Notes under the pieces: generated by a model
The model's database searches: none
What the model saw: only the letters and a program-made list of their open reading frames with translations
What the model was told of the DNA's origin: nothing
Shown: piece by piece, positions 37,025-45,759 of the stretch
Numbering within the stretch: position 1 is the stretch's first letter
How the letters are laid out: each line of letters opens with the position of its first letter
Translations under genes and position numbers: made by a program
Assembly (NCBI GenBank): GCA_003151745.1
Contig: PLYJ01000220.1
Location: 150,630 to 196,812, forward strand
DNA from: Bacteroidota bacterium
Lineage (GTDB): Bacteria; Bacteroidota; Bacteroidia; AKYH767-A; 2013-40CM-41-45
Direction: 5' to 3'
DNA length: 46,183 nucleotides

Positions 37025-39085
37025 TTATTTTTTAATTGCAAGTCTGATTTGTTCAATAAAAATCGGATCAACAGCAAATCCTAATTGTTTTGCTTTCAGA
37101 GCATCTTCAAGGGCAAGCTGAAATTTTTTAATATTGGAATATGCCCTTGCACGATTGTTATATGCACTCGAAAAGTCAAGACTGTATTGAATTGCAGAAG
37201 TATAATCTTTTATTGCCTCTTCATTTTTACCAAGGTTTCCATATGCGCTTCCGCGATTGTTATATGCCTGAGCAAAAGTCGGACTGAGTTGAATTACTGA
37301 GTTATAATCCTGAATGGCTTCATTGAATTTTCCATGATTGTAATATACGTTTCCACGATTGAAATACGCCTTCATAAAGCTTGGGTTATGTTGGATAGCG
37401 TCCGTATAATCTTTTATAGCGTCCTCGAATTTCCCTTGATTATCATACGCAACACCTCGGTCATTATAAACTTTTCCGGAATTTGGATTGTTACGAATTT
37501 CAATGGTAAAATCTTTTATCGCTTCATCGAATTTCCCAAAATTATAATAGGCTAATCCCCTACTGTAATATGCGTCAGGAAAATTATTGTTACGATGAAT
37601 AACTTCTGTAAAATCTTTTATTGCTTCCTCATATTTTTGAAGATGATAATACGCCATTCCTCTTTTATAATAAATATCAGGCGTTTGGTATTTTAGTTGA
37701 ATAGCGTGACTAAAATCCGGAATTGCCTGGTTGTAATCCTCTTTCAAAAAGTAGGCATCACCTCTCGAATTAAAGGGCAGCGGAAAACTATCATCTTTTT
37801 TTATTGCATCGCTCCACAGTGAGATGCTATCATACCAAACCTTACTGCGTTGAAATGATAAATAGCAGCAGAGTATTAAAAATAAAATGAATACACTCAG
37901 GAATGGGATTTTAAGTGATTTTATTTTATCAGAATTGTTTTCCAACAGATTATTTATCCATCTCGCAATAATAAAAAATATGCCGATGTATGGAAGATAG
38001 GTATACCTATCGGCAATAATTGCAGCACCTACCGGAAGAATTTGTAAAACCATTACAATGGTTATTAAAAAAAATCCGAATCCGAAAATCACATCTTTTC
38101 CAAATTGTTTTGATCGGTAAACCCAAAATACGAGTGAAAGCATGATGACGGGAGCGATGTAAAAAATGAGAGGATAAAGCCCTTCTGTTTTTACAGGATA
38201 TTTGTAAAAGCAGGATAAATTTACCGGTGCGATCAGTTTCCATAAATAAGTCATCAGACCATAGCTGCTGAATAATATTCTATCAAAAAAATTATATTCA
38301 ACACTATCATCCATTGCATTTCCTGATTTTTGGGCGAGAATGGCAATGAACCCGAATACCAGCGATACTATTAAGAATGGGATTTTTTCCAATACATTTT
38401 TAAAGGTGAATTTTCTGTCTAAGAAATAATCAACCGCAAAAAAAGCAATTGGAAGACTTACTGCCATTGCTTTTGATAAAACGGAGAAAATAAAAAGAAG
38501 AAAAGTGAGGGCATAAAAGAGTCCTTTCTTCTTTTCTTTTTGAAGATAAAAAATATATGTGCAGAGTGCTGCCAGATAAAAAAAAGAATAAAGTACATCC
38601 TTGCGTTCAGACACCCAGGAAACGGATTCCACATGCATGGGATGAATTGCAAAAAGTATGGAGGTGATAAATGCTACCCATTTTTGTTTTGTTAAAAGCC
38701 AGATAAAACAAAAAACAAGAAGTGTGTTGAGCAGGTGCAAAATAAAATTGGTAAGGTGATAGGGTTTAGGATTGAGTTTAAATTTTTCGTATTCCAAACA
38801 ATACGTGAGCATCGTTAATGGGTGATAATTGCCTTGCTCATAGCTGCTGATAATTTTTTTAAAAGTATAGCTCAGGCTGTCGCCATGAAAAGTTTGAATG
38901 TTTGCATTTCCAATAATATAACGGTTATCGTCCCAATTAGTAAACTGATTGTTAAGTGATCTATAATAAATAGCAGTAGTGATTATACTAAGAGCCAGAA
39001 ATGAAAGCAGAAAAAAAGTATTGATGGATAGCGGCGAGGAACTGTTTTTTTCCTGATTTTTATGTGGAGTTTTTTTTGCGCTCAT
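37025..39085 (-). CDS. TMTC/PMT-like membrane glycosyltransferase with seven TPRs
   Basis: A 686-residue paralog, first of the three in the direction of transcription. Loop 1 reads NWDDNRYIIGNANI, keeping the WDD but losing the ENPDI ending found in the other two. NYHPLTML, HPMHVES and ERKDVLYSFFYLAA are kept. Seven 34-residue TPRs follow, exactly one more than in the 33302 protein, matching the 34-residue length difference. It lies 15 bp after the plsC-like gene on the minus strand, so the four genes from 40456 down to 33302 may be one operon. TPR copy number may tune the partner it binds. Confidence 0.75.
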   Translation of the reverse strand: MSAKKTPHKNQEKNSSSPLSINTFFLLSFLALSIITTAIYYRSLNNQFTNWDDNRYIIGNANIQTFHGDSLSYTFKKIISSYEQGNYHPLTMLTYCLEYEKFKLNPKPYHLTNFILHLLNTLLVFCFIWLLTKQKWVAFITSILFAIHPMHVESVSWVSERKDVLYSFFYLAALCTYIFYLQKEKKKGLFYALTFLLFIFSVLSKAMAVSLPIAFFAVDYFLDRKFTFKNVLEKIPFLIVSLVFGFIAILAQKSGNAMDDSVEYNFFDRILFSSYGLMTYLWKLIAPVNLSCFYKYPVKTEGLYPLIFYIAPVIMLSLVFWVYRSKQFGKDVIFGFGFFLITIVMVLQILPVGAAIIADRYTYLPYIGIFFIIARWINNLLENNSDKIKSLKIPFLSVFILFLILCCYLSFQRSKVWYDSISLWSDAIKKDDSFPLPFNSRGDAYFLKEDYNQAIPDFSHAIQLKYQTPDIYYKRGMAYYHLQKYEEAIKDFTEVIHRNNNFPDAYYSRGLAYYNFGKFDEAIKDFTIEIRNNPNSGKVYNDRGVAYDNQGKFEDAIKDYTDAIQHNPSFMKAYFNRGNVYYNHGKFNEAIQDYNSVIQLSPTFAQAYNNRGSAYGNLGKNEEAIKDYTSAIQYSLDFSSAYNNRARAYSNIKKFQLALEDALKAKQLGFAVDPIFIEQIRLAIKK

Positions 39086-39100
39086 CCTTCTTAATAAAAA

Positions 39101-40456
39101 TTATATTTTAATGTCGGCCTCCTGATACTCTTTTTTTATTTCGTTCAATTCTTCAATAATGGCAGCACGCTCGTTCATCAGTATTTCCACTACTTTACGT
39201 TCTTTGCGAACAAGGCGCAACAACCTCCATCTTCCGAATATTCTTTTCATAACGGGATAATACTTCAACACAAAAAATCCGGTTAGGGGAACTAAGATCG
39301 CATATATCAAAAGTAAATTCCAATTACGAAAAACAAGGGCAACAATAAGTAATTGAATACCATAGACAGGTACCCATAAAAGCATCGACATGTTTGCATA
39401 AACAGATGCAATAAATTCCGCGTTTTTTATTTTTTTTGCAACAAATTTTTTAGCGATATAAAAAGGCAGGTAGTTCATCATTAATCCTAAACCATAGATC
39501 GGCATTCCAATCCAGATAATGATAAATTCCAATAAAAAATCCGTGATAGTCGTGTTATTAATGGTTTCAGGCTGAAGCAGGTGATCTCGAAGAGAATATT
39601 TATTTAATTGTTTGAGGTAGGGAATGATTTTTTTCTTCAATGATATTACCTCGTCAGGATCTTTTTCATCCTGATAATTCACCATCTCCGCAATTTCTTT
39701 ACGCACATGAAATTCCTTTTCAATGCTTTTTGGATCATATTTTTTTTCTGTCATCCATTGATGCAGATATATTTCATGGACGCCTTCCACTAATTGGTCA
39801 TTGTCTTTATTTTTAATGGTGATGATCAGTTTCCTCATCTCCTGTTCGAGCATCTTTGTAAAATCATTGATGGCATGAACTTTATTTTCCTTGAAATCGT
39901 TCTCATATTTTTTCAATGAAATCGGTTCACCGAAATGGATAAAAAGTTTGCTGCGGAATTTTTTTGCATCCGAATAATTCAGTCCTATGGGAACCACGTA
40001 TACATTCTGTTTAAAATCAAACGCTTCCTCCGCTTGAAAAACAATACGCGACAAGCCCTTTTTTAGAGGCTGTAAGCGTTTTTCTTGCACGCAGATTGCC
40101 TCAGGGAAGATGAGTAGGGCTTTGTTCTCAGAAAGCAATTTTTTGCATTCCTCAAATGTCTTATCATTTTTTTTTACTTCACTATAACCTTCCTGAAGTC
40201 GAAACATCGGACTCATGTTCATGTCATTCAATGCCCATTTTATCAGGCGGCCTTTAAATACATCGCCACGAGCAAAAAAGCGAACCTTTGGCTTTAATAA
40301 CATACCGATAATTACGGGATCAATAAAACCATTGGTATGATTGGGTGATAAGATGACTGGTTTATCAAGCGGTATTTTTTTCAGCCCTTTTATTTCGAAG
40401 GTATAATAGATCCGATAAAATATATTGGTAAGAGGTTTAAGAATTTCGTATAACAT
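39101..40456 (-). CDS. PlsC-type glycerolipid acyltransferase
   Basis: A 451-residue membrane-associated acyltransferase, expected to acylate (lyso)phosphatidate or glycerol-3-phosphate in phospholipid synthesis. The acyltransferase block I reads SPNHTNGFIDP (residues 38-48), with five residues between H and D, a spacing I also recall from eukaryotic Sct1/Gpt2-type enzymes. A later block is LLIFPEAI with the glycine of FPEG changed to alanine. GLNYSDAKKFRS and HFGEPIS follow. The C-terminal third (about 300-410) has membrane segments and then a basic, coiled-coil-like tail, longer than E. coli PlsC (245 residues). Upstream lies a short TTGGTGATTT tandem repeat. Confidence 0.82.
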   Translation of the reverse strand: MLYEILKPLTNIFYRIYYTFEIKGLKKIPLDKPVILSPNHTNGFIDPVIIGMLLKPKVRFFARGDVFKGRLIKWALNDMNMSPMFRLQEGYSEVKKNDKTFEECKKLLSENKALLIFPEAICVQEKRLQPLKKGLSRIVFQAEEAFDFKQNVYVVPIGLNYSDAKKFRSKLFIHFGEPISLKKYENDFKENKVHAINDFTKMLEQEMRKLIITIKNKDNDQLVEGVHEIYLHQWMTEKKYDPKSIEKEFHVRKEIAEMVNYQDEKDPDEVISLKKKIIPYLKQLNKYSLRDHLLQPETINNTTITDFLLEFIIIWIGMPIYGLGLMMNYLPFYIAKKFVAKKIKNAEFIASVYANMSMLLWVPVYGIQLLIVALVFRNWNLLLIYAILVPLTGFFVLKYYPVMKRIFGRWRLLRLVRKERKVVEILMNERAAIIEELNEIKKEYQEADIKI

Positions 40457-40463
40457 GCGAAAA

Positions 40464-40560
40464 AATTGGTGATTTGGTGATTTTTTGAATTGGTGATTTG
40501 TTGATTTACAGAATTAAATAAATCTCTAATCCTTCATTTCTCTAATTCTCTAATTGTTCA
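40464..40560. repeat. Short degenerate tandem repeats between the plsC-like gene and pyrC
   Basis: TTGGTGATTT-type units (40466-40505) are followed by CTCTAAT/CTCTAATT units (40521-40559). The second run reaches into the pyrC reading frame: its last codons (QLEN and the TAG stop) are made of the repeat. Confidence 0.6.
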
Positions 40561-41888
40561 AAAGTCAGGCGTTCGCCTTTTTTTGTTTCGTTGAACTTTC
40601 CGTTGTCATATACCAAATTTCCATTCACAAACGTATTTGTTATTTTTGAATGAAAGGTAAGCCCTTCAAAAGGCGACCAGCCGCATTTATATAAAATATT
40701 TGATTTGTCAACCACCCACGAACTGTTTAAATCTACTAATACCAGATCAGCAAAATAACCTTCGCGAATGTATCCTCTCTTTTCTATTTGAAAACAATCA
40801 GCAACTGCATGCGCCATTTTTTCTGCAATTTTTTCAAGAGAAATTTTTCCTTGGTGATGCAATTCCAACATGGCAACTAATGAATGTTGAATTAATGGTC
40901 CGCCCGATGGCGCTTTAAAATACGATTGTTGTTTTTCTTCGAGTGTGTGCGGCGCATGGTCGGTAGCGATTACATCAATTTTATTATCCAGCACACCTTG
41001 CAAAATTGCATCGCGGTCCTTTGCTTTTTTCACAGCCGGATTCCATTTAATAAATGTACCCAATGTTTTATAATCTTCATCGCTAAACCATAGATGATGA
41101 ATACAAGCTTCTGCAGTAATGCGTTTTTGTTTTAAAGGAGTTTTATTGTCGAACAGCGCTAACTCTTTTGCTGTGGAGATGTGCAAAACATGCAATCGGG
41201 TATTGTATTTTTTTGCTAATTCTACTGCTAAGGATGATGATTTATAACAAGCCTCTTCACTGCGAATAAGCGGATGGCATTCGATAGGAACATTTTCACC
41301 GTATTTTTCTTTGTACAATACAATATTGTGTTTGATCGTATCTTCATCCTCACAGTGTGTAGCGATCAGCATTTTACATTTTGAGAAAAGCGCTTCCAGT
41401 GTTTCACGTTTATCTACCAGCATATTACCTGTAGAAGAACCCATGAACACTTTAATTCCGCAAACATTAGTCGGGTTTGTTTTTAATACTTCCTCAATAT
41501 TATCATTGGAAGCACCCATAAAAAAGGAGTAATTAGCAAGCGATACTTCTGATGCGCGTTGGTATTTTTGTTCGAGTAATTCCTGAGTAAATGTGTTCGG
41601 CAATGTATTTGGCATATCCATGAAGGATGTTACACCACCCGCCACTGCTGCTTTTGCTTCGGTATACATTTCACCTTTATGGGATAATCCGGGTTCACGG
41701 AAATGTACCTGATCATCAATGCACCCAGGAAATAAATGCAAGCCGGTGGCATCAATTATTGTATCAGCTTTTAGTTCAATTGTAGTTTTAGAAATTTTTG
41801 CAATCAGATTATTTTCAATCAATACATTGCCAATGAAACATTCTCCTACATTAACGATCGTTGCATTTTTTATTAATGTTGTTGCCAT
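40542..41888 (-). CDS. pyrC: Dihydroorotase
   Basis: A 448-residue cyclic amidohydrolase, closest to class I dihydroorotases, which close carbamoyl-aspartate to dihydroorotate in pyrimidine synthesis. Metal and substrate motifs are GCIDDQVHFREPG (residues 55-67), GIKVFMGSSTGNM with the lysine that is carboxylated in this class, ATHCEDE, LHVLHIST and DVIATDHAPHT. The first histidine of the usual HxH pair is glutamine (DDQVHF), a variant I recall from other Bacteroidota dihydroorotases. Allantoinase and hydantoinase are related alternatives, but FREPG and the overall length favour dihydroorotase. No other pyrimidine gene is adjacent. Confidence 0.88.
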   Translation of the reverse strand: MATTLIKNATIVNVGECFIGNVLIENNLIAKISKTTIELKADTIIDATGLHLFPGCIDDQVHFREPGLSHKGEMYTEAKAAVAGGVTSFMDMPNTLPNTFTQELLEQKYQRASEVSLANYSFFMGASNDNIEEVLKTNPTNVCGIKVFMGSSTGNMLVDKRETLEALFSKCKMLIATHCEDEDTIKHNIVLYKEKYGENVPIECHPLIRSEEACYKSSSLAVELAKKYNTRLHVLHISTAKELALFDNKTPLKQKRITAEACIHHLWFSDEDYKTLGTFIKWNPAVKKAKDRDAILQGVLDNKIDVIATDHAPHTLEEKQQSYFKAPSGGPLIQHSLVAMLELHHQGKISLEKIAEKMAHAVADCFQIEKRGYIREGYFADLVLVDLNSSWVVDKSNILYKCGWSPFEGLTFHSKITNTFVNGNLVYDNGKFNETKKGERLTFEQLEN

Positions 41889-41891
41889 TTT

Positions 41892-42009
41892 TTGACCTCA
41901 GCCCCAACCCCTCTCCAATAGGAGAGGGGAGAGGAATCTAATTACAGTTTGTTTGTTACCTCAACTATTGCCCCCTCTCCCTTTAGGGGAGGGGATTAAG
42001 GGGTGGGGC
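41892..42009. repeat. Paired GC-rich hairpin repeat
   Basis: This G/C-rich block fills the gap between two genes. The left part begins TTGACCTCAGCCCCAACCCC and holds the perfect hairpin CCCCTCTCC (41908-41916), AATA, GGAGAGGGG (41921-41929). The right part is an inverted partner with CCCCTCTCCC and GGGGAGGGG, ending AAGGGGTGGGGCT just at the next gene's stop. The family also occurs at 13836-13860. It could terminate transcription from 42744-42010. Confidence 0.75.
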
Positions 42010-42744
42010 TTATGATATTTTTTTACAACGCATTTGCAACACACCTAAAAAAGCTTCTTTAAATATACCATTGCTCATTTTCGAAACCCCTTCTGTTCTG
42101 TCGATAAAGGTGATCGGCACTTCAACAATTTTAAATCCGAGTTTATAAGCTGTGTATTTCATCTCTATTTGAAAGGCGTATCCTATAAATTTTATCTCTG
42201 AAAAATTAATACGCTCAAGCACTTTTCGTTTATAACATTTGAATCCTGCTGTTGTATCCTGCACAGGAAGCCAAAGCACCATACGGACATAAACCGATGC
42301 AAAATAAGACATCAATACACGATCTTTCGGCCAATTTTCAATATGACCGCCTTTTACATATCGAGAGCCAATGGCCACATCAGCACCTTTTACACAGGCT
42401 TCACGCAAGCGGATCAGATCTTCCGGATTGTGTGAAAAATCGCAATCCATTTCAAATATATATTCGTATTTATTTTTTCCAAAGGAATCCTTTTTAGCTA
42501 AAGCCCATTCAAAACCATGGATATACGCAGTTCCTAATCCAAGTTTCCCTTTACGTTCTTCAATAAATAATTGATCAGGAAATTCGGTCATTAAACTTTT
42601 TACGATGGTTGCAGTACCGTCGGGCGAACTGTCGTCAACTATCAATAAATGAAATGGGTGTGCCAATGAAAACACTTTGCGAATCATTCGCTCAACATTT
42701 TCTTTTTCGTTATAGGTAGGTATGATTACTAAACTATCAGACAC
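42010..42744 (-). CDS. Polyprenol-phosphate mannose synthase (Dpm1-like GT2)
   Basis: A 244-residue GT2 glycosyltransferase. It starts VIIPTYNEKENVERMI. DDSSPDGT (37-44) and EMDCDFSHNP (98-107, with D100xD102) bind the nucleotide sugar and metal. GSRYVKGG (126-133) and DTTAGFKCYKRKVL (163-176) are typical of the Dpm1/Ppm1 branch that makes polyprenyl-phosphate mannose from GDP-mannose. It is a single catalytic domain with no C-terminal membrane segments, like human DPM1 and actinobacterial Ppm catalytic domains. Its product is the usual donor for GT-C/PMT-type enzymes, three of which are encoded 3-9 kb away on the same strand. Glucose instead of mannose cannot be excluded from sequence. Confidence 0.85.
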   Translation of the reverse strand: MSDSLVIIPTYNEKENVERMIRKVFSLAHPFHLLIVDDSSPDGTATIVKSLMTEFPDQLFIEERKGKLGLGTAYIHGFEWALAKKDSFGKNKYEYIFEMDCDFSHNPEDLIRLREACVKGADVAIGSRYVKGGHIENWPKDRVLMSYFASVYVRMVLWLPVQDTTAGFKCYKRKVLERINFSEIKFIGYAFQIEMKYTAYKLGFKIVEVPITFIDRTEGVSKMSNGIFKEAFLGVLQMRCKKIS

Positions 42745-42828
42745 GTATTATTTTTTTGAATAACGAAGATAGTAGAATTTCGGCTACGATTAAAGTTTTA
42801 ACAATTTTTTGATGATTTCATAATTGTT

Positions 42829-44733
42829 TTATTTTATCGCACCGATTTTAATTTCTTCAACTACCGATGGATCAAGCAATGTAGAGGTATCGCCAAGATT
42901 CTCTAAATCGTTTTCAGCAATTTTGCGTAAAATTCTTCTCATGATTTTTCCGCTTCGTGTTTTAGGAAGTCCTTTAACGATTTGAATTTTATCAGGCTTC
43001 GCGATTGGGCCCATGTATTTTGTAACTGTATCGATAATTTCTTTTTTCAAATTATCAGTATCCTTGCGTTCGTGATCACAAATAACAAAAGTATAGATGC
43101 CCCAGCCTTTTATATCGTGTGGAAACCCCACTACTGCACTCTCCACAATATCGGGATGTTGATTTATCGCATTTTCTATTTCCGCTGTTCCAAGCAAATG
43201 CCCTGAAACTTTGATGACATCATCCACTCTGCCGGTTATTCTGTAATATCCGTCTTCATCGCGTCTGCAACCATCACCTGTAAAATAATATCCTTTGTAG
43301 ATATCAAAATAAGTTTCCTTGCATCGTTTGTGATTTCCATAAGTGGTACGAATAATTCCGGGCCATGGAAATTTAAAACACAATCTTCCATCAACATTAT
43401 TTCCTATCAGTTCCTTTCCTGATTCATCCATAAGCGCAGGTTGTATGCCCGGTAACGGCAGCGTTGCAAAGCCCGGCTTCGTTTTGGTGATTCCCGCTAA
43501 AGGCGAGATCACGATGCCGCCTGTTTCTGTTTGCCAATATGTATCAACGATCGGACAATTTTTCTTTCCTATATTTTCATGATACCAATTCCAGGCTTCC
43601 ACATTGATCGGCTCTCCCACGGTTCCTAAAACTCGTAATGAATCCAATTTATATGGTTTTACAAAATCTAATCCCATTGCTTCCAACGACCGAATAGCCG
43701 TTGGTGCCGTATAAAATATATTTACTTTATGTTTATCGATCACGCTCCAGAACCTTCCTGCATCAGGATAGGTGGGGATTCCTTCAAACATTACAGTAGT
43801 TGCTCCGGCTAAAAGTGGTCCGTAAACCAAATACGAGTGTCCGGTAATCCAGCCTACATCAGCTGTACACCAAAACACTTCGCCATTGTTATATTGAAAA
43901 ACATTTCGAAAAGTATAATCAACATATACCATATACCCCGCTGTGGTATGTACTACGCCTTTTGGTTTTCCGGTTGAACCGGAAGTATAAAGTATAAAAA
44001 GAGGATCTTCTGCATCCATAATTTCAGCCGGACAATCCTCTCCTCTCCCTCCGAGGAGGGCTATTTCATCATGCCACCAGGCATCGCGGCCACTTTTCAT
44101 CGTCACATTGGTGTTGGTGCGTTTTAACACAATCACTTTTTTAACGGAAGGGCTTGTTTCCAATGCTTCATCCACAACACTTTTTAATGGAATGTCTTTT
44201 GCCCCGCGGAAACCTCCGTCAGCAGTTACCACGATATTGCAAGTTGCATCATGTATTCTATCCGAAAGAGATTTGAAGGAAAAGCCACCAAACACCACTG
44301 AATGAATGGCTCCAATTCTCGCACAAGCAAGCACTGCAATCGCTAATTCAGGAACCATAGGCATATAAATACAAATACGGTCTCCTTTTTTCGCTCCGTT
44401 ATTTTTTAGCACATTCGCGAAGCGACAAACATCAGTATGCAGTTCTTTATAAGATATTTTTCTTGCTGGTTCATTCGGATCATTGGGTTCCCAAAGGATT
44501 GCAGTTTGCTCTCCTCTTTCCTTCAGGTGACGATCCAGACAATTTTCTGTGATGTTAAGTTGTCCACCCACAAACCATTTTATATTCGGCTCATCAAAAT
44601 TCCATTCCAGAACTGTGTCCCATTTTTTTTGCCATGTAAACTGCTCGGCTTGCTCTGCCCAAAAGGCTTCAGGATTTTCCACACTGTGTTTATATTCCTT
44701 TTGATACTCCTCGATGGTGTTAATGCGTTGCAT
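42829..44733 (-). CDS. acs: Acetyl-CoA synthetase (AMP-forming)
   Basis: A 634-residue adenylate-forming enzyme that activates acetate to acetyl-CoA. Motifs: VVFGGFS (147-153), LYTSGSTGKPKGVVHT (248-263, the A3 ATP-binding loop), VDTYWQTETGG, YYFTGDGCRRDEDGYY, GRVDDVIKVSGH and PKTRSGKIMRR with K596, the lysine that is acetylated to switch Acs enzymes off. Between WWHD and AEDPLF the protein has about three extra residues (LLGGRGE) compared with the E. coli spacing, encoded by a GC-rich hairpin sequence (44037-44060). The reading frame stays open, so the enzyme is probably functional. Confidence 0.95.
   Translation of the reverse strand: MQRINTIEEYQKEYKHSVENPEAFWAEQAEQFTWQKKWDTVLEWNFDEPNIKWFVGGQLNITENCLDRHLKERGEQTAILWEPNDPNEPARKISYKELHTDVCRFANVLKNNGAKKGDRICIYMPMVPELAIAVLACARIGAIHSVVFGGFSFKSLSDRIHDATCNIVVTADGGFRGAKDIPLKSVVDEALETSPSVKKVIVLKRTNTNVTMKSGRDAWWHDEIALLGGRGEDCPAEIMDAEDPLFILYTSGSTGKPKGVVHTTAGYMVYVDYTFRNVFQYNNGEVFWCTADVGWITGHSYLVYGPLLAGATTVMFEGIPTYPDAGRFWSVIDKHKVNIFYTAPTAIRSLEAMGLDFVKPYKLDSLRVLGTVGEPINVEAWNWYHENIGKKNCPIVDTYWQTETGGIVISPLAGITKTKPGFATLPLPGIQPALMDESGKELIGNNVDGRLCFKFPWPGIIRTTYGNHKRCKETYFDIYKGYYFTGDGCRRDEDGYYRITGRVDDVIKVSGHLLGTAEIENAINQHPDIVESAVVGFPHDIKGWGIYTFVICDHERKDTDNLKKEIIDTVTKYMGPIAKPDKIQIVKGLPKTRSGKIMRRILRKIAENDLENLGDTSTLLDPSVVEEIKIGAIK
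44037..44060. repeat. GC-rich hairpin repeat inside acs
   Basis: CCCTCC (44047-44052) and GGAGGG (44055-44060), preceded by CCTCTCCTCT, resemble the intergenic hairpin repeat at 41892-42009. It lies in frame and encodes the unusual LLGGRGE stretch. Confidence 0.45.
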
Positions 44734-44771
44734 AGATATACAATTTAAAAAATTAATAATGTAGAGAGATT

Positions 44772-44779
44772 CAAAAATA
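44772..44779 (-). promoter_or_regulatory. Possible -7 element for acs
   Basis: The minus strand reads TATTTTTG, matching TAnnTTTG, about 38 bases before the acs ATG. No matching -33 TTTG was seen at the usual distance. Confidence 0.35.
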
Positions 44780-45018
44780 GGAAAAGAAAATGATTTTCAG
44801 AAAAAATGTGATTAAGATCATCATGTATATTTTCTCCGAGAAGGGCATAAAATAAGAAAAAAGCAAAGCATTAAAGCATTAACTCTTTATTTCAAAACGA
44901 CAGGAAAATCTCTATCGACATAGTTCATGAATGAAGTGAACACAGAAAATTAAGATGAACAAAAAAAATCTTATTTAATCATTAGAATCAGTGTTATCTG
45001 CGTTCCATGTTTCTTCTA

Positions 45019-45759
45019 TCAATTTTTGAAGAAAAGGAAAGAGGTTTTTTTCTTTTTACAATTAGATGAAGCGAGAAAACCCAAATCGTAATTGAACTCC
45101 ATCACCATCATAGCAGACAAAGGATTGGATTTTTGGTATGTACTATAAGCGTTTCCGGTTGGGAAATTATTGCTTTGTCCCTGAGGACTTATAATATCAG
45201 TAAGCGCATACATCACTCTAAATCCAAGGATTATTCTAAAATTTTCCGTTCCAGCCAACATACCGCCTGCGCCAATTACTGCTGAGTAATATGTTTTGGC
45301 GAGATTACCGGAAATATCTCCGTTCGTATTATTCGGATTGCTATCGGTAATGGATGCTTTTTTAATAGTTGAAATTTGTGGTCCGATTTCAAAATAGCTT
45401 GCATTTTTAGTGTGTCTGTACATCAATAAAAAATCCAGCGCATTAAACACAATGCTTTTATTATAAATGCTTTTTGTGCTATCGCGATTCACTATATAAT
45501 ACTGGTAGTTTTGACTAAATCCGGAATAAAGCACATCCAATGTTATGGCATGGGACTGGTTAAAATTCCAACCCAATTTTCCTCCATACGTATATCCATA
45601 CGAGAATTTAACAGTATGCGTTTTATCGTTGGATATATTTTTATTGATTAGAAAATCCAAACCGTATCCGCCTTTAAGGCCAACTTCAAGCCAACTTTGA
45701 GAGTATACAGAATGGGAAAAAATAAATAGAAGGGAAGTAATAGTTGTAATTTTTTTCAT
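45019..45759 (-). CDS. Outer-membrane beta-barrel protein (porin family)
   Basis: A 246-residue exported protein with signal peptide MKKITTITSLLFIFSHSVYS, then QSWLEVGLKGGYGLDF. Alternating hydrophobic/polar strands with frequent aromatics (YTYGGKLGWNF, ALDFLLMYRH, YFEIGPQIS, YYSAVIGAGGML, IILGFRVMYAL) fit a small beta-barrel of the outer-membrane protein beta-barrel (PorT/OmpW-like) group. The barrel appears to end with MVMEFNYDLGFLA; a lysine-rich tail (CKKKKTSFLFFKN) after it is unusual for a barrel end. Function unknown. No partner gene is adjacent. Confidence 0.7.
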   Translation of the reverse strand: MKKITTITSLLFIFSHSVYSQSWLEVGLKGGYGLDFLINKNISNDKTHTVKFSYGYTYGGKLGWNFNQSHAITLDVLYSGFSQNYQYYIVNRDSTKSIYNKSIVFNALDFLLMYRHTKNASYFEIGPQISTIKKASITDSNPNNTNGDISGNLAKTYYSAVIGAGGMLAGTENFRIILGFRVMYALTDIISPQGQSNNFPTGNAYSTYQKSNPLSAMMVMEFNYDLGFLASSNCKKKKTSFLFFKN

